64,000 nt of DNA. It comes from Whalleya microplaca (Eukaryota > Ascomycota > Sordariomycetes > Xylariales > Xylariaceae). The notes under the pieces are model-generated. The model did no database searches. It worked only from the letters and a program-made list of their open reading frames with translations, and had not been told where the DNA came from. The position numbers were made by a program, and so were the translations under genes. Numbering within the stretch: position 1 is the first letter of the stretch; every line of letters begins with the position of its first letter. Below are positions 13,501 to 23,439 of the stretch, in pieces. Location of the stretch: positions 682,001 to 746,000 of the forward strand of contig MU385724.1 in assembly GCA_022497155.1 (NCBI GenBank), read 5' to 3'.

Positions 13501-14977
13501 TCAGTGCTTACATCGGAACTGCACCCTTGCGGCGTCTGGCAGTTCGGCTTCGCGCTAACGAGGTCGCTTCTTAGATCATCTCAATCTTATCTCATCTCGT
13601 GTGTACGCGTCGCTCATTCCAACAAACCGGCCGTTTCAGCGAGATTGTTAGGAAGGAGAGATTTCAGACAGCTTCGTCACGATGCTTACGTGCCGCCTGT
13701 CAGCGGCCCTACGGCCAATACGAGGGACATCCCAGCCGCAATAGCGTTATGCGGGTGAGATTTCGGTTGAGTTTCAAGGCCCGCGTTCTTAAGCCTGGAA
13801 AGACCAAATGAGCATCGGCAATAAGTTATTCGGTAACCCGTGATACTCCAAATTGTTTACACCATACGCCATTGAAGCCAATGTGCTAATTTGCAATGAG
13901 TTCCCCTATCCTGCGGCGTATCAGCGACATGCTTCTTCCTAAGAACATGACTTGAAAGGAGTATACTAGTTGACGTTTCAGCTTGATCTAGTGGCTACGA
14001 CTAAACAAGGAAGCGGGCAGCAGAAACCGATTACCTGACCTGCTTCGATCATGACACTTGAAGCTTCGTAATGCTACCCATGCTTACGGACAGTAATCTT
14101 TCTGAGCATGCTAATATTACCACCCTTCGAAATGTTGTAGAGAAAGACTTCCCGAGAAACCTCGCCTTTATTGATGACAGGTCGTAGTATTGCTTATTTA
14201 GCTCATAGTTCACAATCACTTCCAACTTTACGCACCCGCGATGCCCCTTTTCACCACATCCGCTGCCATGTCGTTACGCACCGCAACTTACGAATAAAGG
14301 GGGTTTGATGAGAATAACGGGGCCGATACACCTGAGAGCTAAAGTATCTACCGGACCGCCTTCACGGGAGTGTCCGAGATTCTTTGCTGTCGATCCCTGT
14401 TTCTTTACAACATCTGTAGAGTGCCAGCAAGGAACGACCCAGCTCGGACGTGATACCGGGCTGCGAGACGGGAGTTTCGTCCGAGAAGCGGTGTAGTTAA
14501 TTCGTGGAAGGTCGCACGTGGTATCCCGTCACAGTTACACGAGGCTGCGGCCCTATCACGAATCTACAAGCCCTCGACGTCAGCCTCGACAGTGCCTTTC
14601 TCGGTTGACCAGGAGACCGCCGCCACTTGCTACAATATAACATGCCTCTGACGGCGAAACGGCTGGAAGGTGGGTACTACGACTGATGTGCCATAGGGCG
14701 CGATTGCTAGGACCACGCACGAAGGAACCAGATCGATTCACTAGCATCCGGATATGCTGAGTTCGATATGGGTTCTATGGTCCAACCTCATCGGATACAC
14801 TAGGAGTATACAAGCACGACACACGGCTCCTATATTACGAAATAACTGTCCCGTTTGTCTCGGGCTGCGGTTACCGATGCCATTTAAGGATATTCCGCCT
14901 GGCAGACTACAACTTCGCATCTTCTCATTGGAGTGCTTGAAAGACTTCGTACTGCCTTCAATGTGTTAAATTACAAC

Positions 14978-15030
14978 ATTAACGAGGCCTAGGTTGATAT
15001 AAGGTTCAGCTCTAGAGGGGCGGATGGCCC
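14978..15030 (+). repeat. Degenerate dispersed repeat, copy 2
   Basis: Counterpart of 4845-4905: GTTCAGCT, CTAGAG and GATGGCC occur in the same order, with mostly transition differences in between. The preceding ATTAACGAGGC is also found near 4162. A weaker echo (GTGATATAAGGTTTAGCC) lies at about 48367. Confidence 0.45.
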
Positions 15031-16096
15031 AGATATCTTATCTTGGTTTACGAGATGCCTTACATTGTACCAATCATTGGCCCGCGATGCAATACGGAGC
15101 AATCTGGAGGAAACTAGACGGCCGAACTAAGTATTGATGGCACTTGACGAGCGCCATAATCATTTTTGAGATCGCATTCTGGTGTTGAAGCCGATGAATT
15201 TGGGGGTCTGATGGTAAGGCAAGGGACTTCCTCTAAGCGAGGGGAGTGCTTGGCTGTGACTTATGTGGAAATGAATGGCTGTGAATGATCCGGTTAGGTA
15301 TCCTCCTAGCTGTGAGACTATTTGGGCACTTCTATATAAAGTCGTCCCCTTACATATCTTTGGTGGAGGGCTTTCCAGGTCCTTGTGGCTATATTGGCTA
15401 TTTTATGACAACCTCTTGATAGTATCTCAGCCGACCACGGCGATGGCGTTGATATGGTTAATACCAGATCATCTATTCACATTATGGATATATAGCCCGA
15501 TAGGAGAAGGGTTTGGAGTGTAAGCATAGAGGTAATTGCCATACACCACTAGCTCAAGAGTCACCCGACTTTCTACAGGATGCCAATGCGCTTGCATGAG
15601 TGTATGATCCCAAGTATTATATCGTTGATACCTATCGACTGCTTCGTGTTGATAATACGAGTACCAGACACTCAACCGCCTATAATCCGTACAATCATGC
15701 ACCCAAGACTTTGAAGGCCTACTACGGGCGGACGGTCGCCTCCGGAAAATACGACCGTTGCTTGGCACGGATTTAGCGCTCTTTGAAAAGGCTAGAACAT
15801 GCACGATGGTTGCGGCATTCAAGACGTCCTCACATTCCACACAGCCTATTGTCGCTGATCGCGTCGAGAACTGTCTACGGCAACGCACGTGGCTACACAA
15901 TGTAGTACCATCATGAAAGCGGTTCGCATTTCATTCTGACGGGTGAAAGCCCGCGATGCTGCAGTTAATAATGTGACATTTTACTTATTGTACAGGCCGC
16001 CAGTCAACTCGTGATAGGTATCGCATGTATACGCATCGAGAGATTGGCTTTGTTTGTTTACCCGATACACACGTTATCGACCGATACGTCTTTTTT

Positions 16097-16561
16097 TTAC
16101 AAATTGCCCTTCACTTTGCCCTCGGCTTCTTGGGCGGCACCCTTGGCCTTGCCCTTCAGCTCCTCCGCCTGGCCCTTCACCTTGCCGCGGAGCTCTTCGG
16201 CGGTGCCCTTGATCTTGCCTTCCGTCGCCTCGCCCTTGACTTTCGACGCTACGTTTGCTGTTGGTGCGGGTTGGGAGTCAGTGCTTGTTCCAATGGCATG
16301 GATATTTGATTGGAGAAAAATTGCAATTGGAGTGGATTCCACATGGGACTGTTGTTGCCACTTACCGCCGGCGTTGATGCCGTCTACCAGCTTGTCTGAG
16401 ACCTTGCGGTCCACGGTCTTTATCGTGTCCTTGGCGGCCTCTGCGACGGTCTTCCGCGTGGCCATGCTCGTGCTGAACTGTCTTGGGCCCTGGACCATTG
16501 CGGCTCGGGAGGTGAGAGCCAGACGGCGAGCGGCGGCTTCGGTGAGGAACGACATGGTCAT
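16097..16561 (-). CDS. LEA/CsbD-like small protein, probably mitochondrial
   Basis: Two exons (16561-16366 and 16257-16097) give 118 aa. The N-terminus is rich in Ala, Arg, Ser and Thr with no acidic residue early, as in a mitochondrial presequence. A KTVDRKVSDKLVDGINAG segment follows. The C-terminal half is Lys/Gly/Glu/Ala repeats of the type KGKAKG and KGTAEELRGKVKG, typical of fungal LEA-like stress proteins predicted to form amphipathic helices. The 108-bp intron (GTAAGT donor, CAACAG acceptor) is a multiple of three and has no stop, so a retained-intron product of 154 aa would also be in frame. A second ATG at 16555 (MSFL) has a good context and may be the true start. Role inferred: desiccation or stress protection of membranes or proteins. 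Confidence 0.75.
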   Translation of the reverse strand: MTMSFLTEAAARRLALTSRAAMVQGPRQFSTSMATRKTVAEAAKDTIKTVDRKVSDKLVDGINAGGKWQQQSHVESTPIAIFLQSNIHAIGTSTDSQPAPTANVASKVKGEATEGKIKGTAEELRGKVKGQAEELKGKAKGAAQEAEGKVKGNL

Positions 16562-16593
16562 TGTGTTGTGCAGGTAGGTTGATAGGTAGGAGT

Positions 16594-16645
16594 GTATGTA
16601 TGTATGTATGTATGTATGTATGTATGTATGTATGTATGTATGTAT
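16594..16645 (-). repeat. (TATG)n microsatellite in the LEA-like 5' region
   Basis: About 13 TATG units, starting only about 33 bp upstream of the LEA-like start codon. It would lie in the 5' UTR or core promoter, where length changes could affect expression. Confidence 0.95.
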
Positions 16646-17816
16646 CGAGAGTCGTGGATGTTTGATGCTCTTTTGGCGGTTTCTAGACTCTAGTCTCTTC
16701 AGGTGATGTTACTGTTATTTTTGACATCTGTGGTTGATTTAGAGACGAAAGACATGAGAAAGTTGCACGCACAGGTCATATGTCAAAGCTACGTAGGTAT
16801 AAGAGGGAGGCTCGCAAACCGATGATGGTTCGTGATGTCATAGTTGTGCGCTCCATCTGAGATGAGGCAACACAGCGCAAACAAATTCCCCAAACGAGCA
16901 GATAGCGCGGGGTAGCAGGTGTTGCCCAGGTGGCTCACCCGCTAAATCCCACTGGGCAGTGACGTTTACAGGTCTTACAATACAGGCAGCGACAGACTTT
17001 CCAGGTGACAGGCTGCCCTGAAGCATCTCCCTTTGCTCTAATCAATCAAAAGACTTTCTCACATGCCAGCGTGTTATGAGATGGATGTCAATCGATGGAA
17101 CACACATTGATGTAGCTATCACCAAGTGTCTCCAATGATGCCATAATGCAGATTGAGGCTCTTCTCTTGGTCACAACGTAAACATTCAGTCTTATCCCAA
17201 ATCTAGAAAGCCGATGCTGCAGTAGAAATTATGACAACTTATTACTCCGTAAACTATCTTGAGAAAATACTTCTCATCTGTGCTCAACGTGCACTTAGTG
17301 CCCATTATTCATCTGTTTGGACTGGGTTAATACATGTAATCTAGAGCCTTATTGTCTGATTGCGTGTCATCGAGTTCTTATATGGCAGGCAGTTTAGACA
17401 AGAATGTTTGTATTGTAACACTGCCAAATGAAAACAACAGACACATCACGAATCAAGCTCTTACTCTATCATAGAAATTTGTCACCGGGGCCGTTTTCAG
17501 CCATTGGGTAGTGGAAGCCCACGCCATCAATATCTCTTTGTCATTGCTATACCACAATCATCGCAGTGTGCTGCCGGAAACGGCAGAGCATTAAATACAA
17601 AAAGAAGGCATATTTATTCTATTAATAAATGTATGTAGACTTTGTTGGTTAATTTTCGCGCTATAAACGCTTTAATAATACCATTCTCAACTAGCTTCTA
17701 CCAAACTGACTCCATTCCCTTCTTACCCCTTTATGAGGCGTTGTGAGCCAATATTAGATAAGTCCAGTCGCTATCCAGTGCAAGAAATACGACTCTATAG
17801 TCTTGGATAGTCTAAA
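16646..17816. other. Intergenic region between the LEA-like gene and kinase A
   Basis: AT-rich sequence with no supportable gene. It separates two divergently transcribed genes and so should hold both promoters. Confidence 0.5.
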
Positions 17817-20800
17817 ATGGATAATCTTGACTACGCACAAGAACGTCAGGCGTCAACCTATCAGTTCCAGCAATACCGAACAACCGGTGAACCCTTCGAT
17901 AGAAATACCGATACGGAATATCTCAATACTCGGGTCCCGTAAGTAACACCTAGAGTCTCCTATTGGCCCTTCAGTCTTCTTTTGCGAGTATGAATTCTCC
18001 TTTTGAGGCTATTCTAGAAGTTCAACCCCCCTGGAATAGCTCTTAGATACCCCGGGTTCCCGCTAGACTGCCTAAGACAGAGTAAATGCTGACTTCGGGT
18101 ACTGCAGAACACCAGGTCCTCATCCGATATTTACACCGGGGCGTCTAGAGTTGGAACTCGAGCAATGGCGACCGGAAGAGCGGCCCAACCTTGAAGCAGT
18201 CTACTCTGAGGACCAGCTCAGGACGACAGTAGATTCCTCTTGGTGGCTGCATTGGACAATATTGCAAGATATACGATGGTACTTTGGCCAATTTCCACAC
18301 CTTTCGTATGTGCGGTACTTGTCACTTGGCCGTAAATCCATATGTGTACTATATACGTACACAAATCCAGAAACGTATCGTAGAAAGAACTTTGTTGTCA
18401 AGTGGCCTCTCGACCCCAATGTGAATGTTACAGACCTGCGTTCGTGGGACCTACAACATGAAGAAATTGCGACCCGGGTAAGTGTAAAATTCAAATTAAG
18501 CTAGTTCAGCTCATGCCCGACTAACAGCCCTCAGAAAATGCATAGGTCTAGACATTGTATCCAGTTACTCCGGCCTGAGGACGTTGGTCTTCCGGACCCT
18601 CGAAACGACCCAACTATGCCAACACGACCTCAGCTTGAGCGAGATGACTCCACTGACGGCGAGCATTCGTCCAGTGGAGATGATAGTGTGGTCGAGAGAC
18701 GTCCAAGGCGCATGGACACCCATCAGACTAAACAAAACGAGTGGACTGTTCGTAATGCGGCATTACGCAGCCAATGGAATACGTTTCTTGAAGAGAAAGG
18801 GGCTCAAGGAACACCCTATAGGCATTTTCTACTTTTCGAATACCTCGAGAACAACAGCCTAGATAATTTGATTATCCGCATGAACGAGGCCAACCGGACA
18901 CTTCCTAACCGGATCCTGTGGTCGTTCTGGCTCTGTAGTATGATATCTGCTTCCTATTCGTAAACGTGCTGTAGAGCTAACGTGGATCTAGTGGTGCGGG
19001 CATGCGTCGCCAGTATGTAGCTTTGAGAGTTCATTCTCCCTCCCTTTTTCGAGTGTCGGAAATGCCTATTCTGGCCTGTCAAGAACTTCTAGTCCTAGAC
19101 CCCCTATATGCTCCCTATAACCTCAAAGGTCTTAATGAACAAGATACTTACTAACATTCGTCGCTCTAGTGGCCTATCCTCCGCGAAAATTCAATCCGGG
19201 CCGCAGAGGGAGACGAGACGTCCTAACTGAAACAATCCCAGACTCGACGTTTAAGACCTTGAGGATGAAACAATTTGTCCACTTTGGGCTGGACCCTTCC
19301 AATGGTTCGTGATATTGCCTTTCTTGTGCTAGTTGGCAAATTACGGACTTATCTAACCAATCTACCAGTGTTCATTGGAGCTCCGAATCCAGGAAGTAGC
19401 GAGCATAACTTAATACCGAAATTAAAGGTTAGTGTATTGAGATACAGATGCACTTGAAACGAAATACTAAAACTTGCAGCTGGGGGATTTTGGTGACGCC
19501 CGTGAGATAAAGAAGAATAAGACAGAGTTAGTCCTTTCATATCGACTCGCTAATGGTTGTTGGCAACCAGTGCTAATAAGAACATCAGTGCTTACTATCA
19601 ACGCAAACGGGGGCTAGGCAAGCATGGCTACTTCGCACCAGTAAGTTTCATCATGGAGAACTAGTAGATCTGTGAACACTTTACTCATACCAACGTTAGG
19701 AGCAATTTTCTGCGCAATGGGACAAATATGACACGCGCGCGGAAGCAGACGACTTGGGACGACGAAAACGGGGAGACGTTGCGGCGAACTTTGGATCAGG
19801 AACGAATGTTTGGGGGATTGCAAACGTGAGCAGTGTTCCTATCTACGCTATAAACTTTGACATCTGATCTAATGTAATTTAGATCATGTTTTCCCTTATT
19901 ACTGGATGTCATCCGCCCACTCCTCCGCAGCCAGAAATGGGCCCCCCTTTAATCCATGGTCTAGCACGATTTGAGGAGCAACATATTACTTACGGAAAGA
20001 TTCTATTGAGTGATCAGTGGAACCATGTTGATAAAAACCTTCGTATCACCCTTGTAAAATGCATGAATCACCATCCGTCAGACCGACCTTCGCTGTATGA
20101 ACTCTTAGCAGAAGCTACAGAAGGACACAGGAAGGAGATCAGAGGAGAAACTGACAGGGACATAGAGGCCTGGGTGCGATGGATAACTTTGAACCCTTAT
20201 GTCTTTCGTAAGTTCATTCATAGCCCCCTAGGAGTTATTATCCGGCACTCCCAGCTCCAAACCCCTTATCACTGCCAAATCCATGGCGATGCAAACCTCC
20301 ACTATAAGGATGCCATAGAGAACTAGAAACTAATGTAAATATAGACTCTAGGCCGGCAACCCAGAAGGTGCAGGATTCGTATACCGCAGTGTTTCCGAAT
20401 AGAAGACGGTTCATACCTCAAGACATGAATGACATAGAGCACGGCTTCCGAGCCATAATTGCAAGCATCGAAGCCCAAGACCCCACGCAAACAGCTCCTT
20501 CCATGGGGCAACTTCGCGAGCTCCATGACTATGTGCAGACAACCATGCCTCAACGGCCCCCCAAGCCCTTCCAGGCTCACACTGTCGAGCAGCTGGGCAT
20601 ACTTGTCTACCTATGGGGACATCAGGAGGGCATTCACCCCTCGAATCTCAATTTACAGCTGGGTGTCGTCGAGAACGTCATCGGCTCGCCCCCTCAATTG
20701 TCCTACGTCGAAACGCCGGATCATAATCCATTTGTTACTACAACTATATGGATCAACCTCTTGACCATGACCAGCAGAGATGGCACTAAGTTTCCTTATT

Positions 20801-21000
20801 ACCAGGGTCTCGCTAGTTTTCCTGTTGATGATGAAGTTGATAACGACATCGTAATGGAGGACGTTTACGGTCATGATGGCGAATATGGCGAAGATGGTGA
20901 AGATGGCGAAGATGGCGGTGATGGCGGTGATGGCGGTGATGGTGATGATGGTGATGATAGTGATGATGGCGATTATGAAGAAAACTCCTCTGAGGCATGA
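17817..21000 (+). CDS. Kinase A: divergent protein kinase-like protein, probable pseudokinase
   Basis: I assemble 11 exons in consistent phase (17817-17938, 18108-18477, 18535-18934, 18992-19012, 19170-19304, 19369-19427, 19480-19526, 19589-19640, 19700-19825, 19883-20207, 20345-21000), giving 770 aa. Visible kinase landmarks are the beta-3 Lys in NFVVKW (about K139), DFG in LGDFGDAR (about 372-374), APEQF (about 401), TNVWGIAN (subdomain IX) and HHPSDRPSLYELL. The catalytic loop reads HFGLDPSN, so the catalytic Asp is Gly (about 344). The Gly-rich loop is degenerate (LSLGRKSICVLY). An acidic Ser-rich insert precedes the hinge-like HFLLFEYLENNSL. After the kinase fold comes a domain (about 565-725) shared with kinase B, then an acidic Gly-Asp tail. 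Exon 4 is only 21 nt. It is probably a non-catalytic regulator or decoy; function is unknown. Confidence 0.8.
20878..20973 (+). repeat. Gly-Asp-coding imperfect tandem repeat
   Basis: GATGGCGGT/GATGGTGAT-type units encode the acidic Gly-Asp tail of kinase A. The paralogue kinase B has a much longer version of the same kind of tract. Confidence 0.85.
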
Positions 21001-21182
21001 GTTTACTAGATATGTGACTCTTGTGGTCTGGTCCCTGTGGCTTCCAGTCTGATGTACATAAACTTTTAGACACCAAGCAACTTTTTCTCAATACCTAGAC
21101 CCTTGTGTCTTGTGCAGTTGAGATCCGTAACATCTCGACGCGCTTTATTCATTTTGTCCATCCGGACCGAGAGTCGTGAGTG

Positions 21183-21880
21183 ATGGAACCTCAACTCTCT
21201 ATCTGCAAGCATCATTTGATGGAAGCATCTAAACCATCTAACAACAAGCACCGGATCACCAAGAAAGCACCCTCAAAGGCCAAGTCACGTCCGACGACTA
21301 AGACCAAGATGGAGTCCGATAATCGCGTGTTGACAGATGTTCTCCTAGCTATCAAGGCGGTTCATCTAGCGAGCATTGTGAGTAAGCAGAAGAACCACGA
21401 GTATCGCAAGTGTCGACTACAAGACGGCGTCGAAAGACTATGGTTCTACGAGACAGCTGACCAAGGCGGCAAGGCGTCCATCACGTGGGTAGTGCGAAGT
21501 TGTTTTCATATTGTTCTCATTTAGTTTTGACTTTTTTATTTTAACTTTTTTATTTATATATCCTGTTCCACCACGTTTACTGCCGTACATACATGTCGCC
21601 GTGATCCCCGCTTCGGTGCGCTATGTCCCCGGCGAGGTCCCCACTGAGCCTTTCGGCATCGGCAACGAGGACTTCAACGCCGGTCTGAAGGTATCTAAAT
21701 AGGTACGGTTACCCCAATCTGGAGCCCTACGAGCTAATGCAGCCGGTGACGCTGGAGGAGATGAAGTCTAAGTGGGCCATGGGTGCCCCGATGGGCTGGC
21801 GCTATGTGGAGTCTGACTTGTGGCAGGATCGGCGGGGAGAGAACGGCGATAGGGATGAGAAAGTGAAGAAAGTGTTTTAG
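21183..21880 (+). pseudogene. PUA/ASCH-like protein, broken
   Basis: Conserved pieces appear in order: a Lys-rich N-terminus, HEYRKCRLQDGVERLWFYET, then AVIPASVRYVPGEVPTEPFG, GIGNEDFNAGLK, then LEPYELMQPVTLEEMKSKW and MGWRYVESDLW. I recall this order from fungal PUA/ASCH-like proteins; the family assignment is from memory. Two defects are visible. First, after GLKVSK the bases AAATAGGTACGGTTACCCC contain an extra GGTA compared with the frame needed for KYGYP, causing an in-frame TAG and a frameshift. Second, the first intron (GTGGGT donor at about 21486) has no AG where the coding sequence resumes near HVAVIP at about 21593; the expected position reads AT. Both point to a recent pseudogene. 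It lies between kinase A and the LysRS-like gene, in the same direction as the kinases. Confidence 0.65.
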
Positions 21881-22044
21881 ATGAATGTGGTTGACTACCT
21901 ACCTAAGGTATGTGTCTTCCTATGGGATGCCCTAGTGGGTTTACACGATGGGGCAAAACAAGTAAGGATCCATAACCACCACTCATCAATCCTCATACAG
22001 ACAGACGTCTAGTCTAGCATGGGTCCCATAGCAGCTACCTCCAG

Positions 22045-23439
22045 TCAATCCTGATCGTCCCGCATGATGACCCCTTGCAGATATGCCAACGAGAATGGTC
22101 TGAATAATTTCTTCGGATCTCTCATCCAGCGCTGCACTTCATCCCAAATCCTACGCAACCCTTTACCGCCATCACCATCGAACCGTTCTCGCAATTGCGC
22201 ATAGCTACAAAGCCCATCCATTCCCAGCTGCTTCAGATACACATACCCGTCCTCGCGCACGTAGATTGAATTTGACAGCTTCGCACCGCTCCAGTCCACG
22301 ACCAAGGGCACGTACAGGATGTGAGGCGTTCGCCCCTCACCTAGACCCGTGGTGGCTGACCATTGAGCAAGAGGTCGGTAAAGGAATGTCTCCTGATACA
22401 TTCCTGCGTAATCGGCGCCCATGACGCGAATGTGGTGCGTAGTGGTGTCGAGCAGGCGTGTCATACCACGGAGGAGGCTGCGCGTCGACTCGTTCGCTTC
22501 GACCCGAGCGACCTCCTCAGGATTAGAGAGGTATATGGTGTGTGGGCCGTGTTGTGGGCAGTGGAACGTGATAGCGCCGTCATTTTGATTGTGGCCACTG
22601 CTTTCCTTGTACTCGTTCAGCCGACCATGTCTATCCGCTAGACCGCAGCCGGGCACCGGGCATGCCGCGTGGAGTGCTAGCAAACCGTATTTCGGAGAGA
22701 GAATGGGTCCAAGATTTCGTCGCTGGGAGATCATGTAGCTGAGCAGCATCGGCATGGTGGGGTCGGAAAAGAGGTCGGACTGAAAGGCTGTGGTGCATGG
22801 GATATCGGACCAAGCAGACAGAAAACGAATAATCTCTTCATAGTCAGCCATGTATTTGTCGAGGGCATTGGGAATATCCCTGTGCCACTTCTGATACTGA
22901 ATTCCTAAGGCCTCCATCCCTTGGTGTTTCACCGGCGCGATATCAATGAGCTTGATCTGGACTGTGACCGGTGGCCACTCTCTAGCATCGGCTATGGCCT
23001 GAATCCGAACCCGGTCGCGAAGTGCTCGAGCGATGGCAAAGGCGTAGCAGAAGACGATGAGTGTGCCCACGTGAGGAGAGTTACTCGGCTTAAGGCCAGC
23101 ATGAACGACGATTGGGCGTTGGGGAATCACGTCCTTGTCGCAGAAATCTTCTACTTCATCTTGACATAAAGCACGTATGATAGGTTGCACGATGTCGTTC
23201 TGGAAAGCGTAGGCGCCCGCCCTTAACGGATCGTGGACCTGACCATCATGAAATATTGTGGACAGGGGGTTTCCTGGTATTAGTGTATGGACGAGTCCCT
23301 GTATAGCTGTAAGGATTCGCTCATAATCAGCGACTTCTGGTGATGTCGTCAGCGAACCAGGCTGTGCCGTATCTTCAAGTAGAGGAGTGAGGAGGTCGGT
23401 TAATTCCCAAATAGCAACACTGCGCGCGGAAGAGTCCAT
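22045..23439 (-). CDS. Stand-alone class I lysyl-tRNA synthetase-like protein
   Basis: A single intronless 464-aa frame starts at an ATG at 23439. It contains a HIGH-type signature, HAGLKPSNSPHVGTL (about 113-127, with P-S-x-x-P-H-x-G), and a KMSKS-type signature, GAKLSNS (about 385-391). Between them lie Cys/His pairs (CPVPGC about midway, then HCPQHG) that could bind zinc, as in class I LysRS. Only about 75 residues follow the KMSKS-like motif, so the helical anticodon-binding part of a full synthetase is missing. Ordinary eukaryotic LysRS is class II, so this is not the housekeeping enzyme. It may adenylate or transfer an amino acid to a non-tRNA acceptor, or act in natural-product or stress chemistry. 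It lies opposite and between kinases A and B. The family assignment rests on motif order only. Confidence 0.7.
   Translation of the reverse strand: MDSSARSVAIWELTDLLTPLLEDTAQPGSLTTSPEVADYERILTAIQGLVHTLIPGNPLSTIFHDGQVHDPLRAGAYAFQNDIVQPIIRALCQDEVEDFCDKDVIPQRPIVVHAGLKPSNSPHVGTLIVFCYAFAIARALRDRVRIQAIADAREWPPVTVQIKLIDIAPVKHQGMEALGIQYQKWHRDIPNALDKYMADYEEIIRFLSAWSDIPCTTAFQSDLFSDPTMPMLLSYMISQRRNLGPILSPKYGLLALHAACPVPGCGLADRHGRLNEYKESSGHNQNDGAITFHCPQHGPHTIYLSNPEEVARVEANESTRSLLRGMTRLLDTTTHHIRVMGADYAGMYQETFLYRPLAQWSATTGLGEGRTPHILYVPLVVDWSGAKLSNSIYVREDGYVYLKQLGMDGLCSYAQLRERFDGDGGKGLRRIWDEVQRWMRDPKKLFRPFSLAYLQGVIMRDDQD

Larger units (their letters stand above)
8197..16096. other. Gene desert, about 7.9 kb
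   Basis: I find no supportable gene. Purine-rich sequence (8725-8930) upstream of the acyltransferase is probably promoter or 5' UTR. Further on are simple repeats at 9149-9187, 9433-9484 and 10489-10527 and a degenerate repeat at 14978-15030. A 232-codon open stretch at 10117-10815 has no signal peptide, domain or orthodox composition and overlaps the 13-bp tandem repeat, so I do not call it. The stretch from about 11.3 to 16.0 kb has frequent stops in all frames. Confidence 0.55.

Noticed and set aside
20813..21091. His-rich minus-strand open frame opposite the kinase A tail
   Set aside because: Antisense reading of the GATGGC repeat.
22045..23439. Arginine-type cyclodipeptide synthase
   Set aside because: Both HIGH-like and KMSKS-like motifs are present, whereas cyclodipeptide synthases lack them; kept only as a distant alternative.
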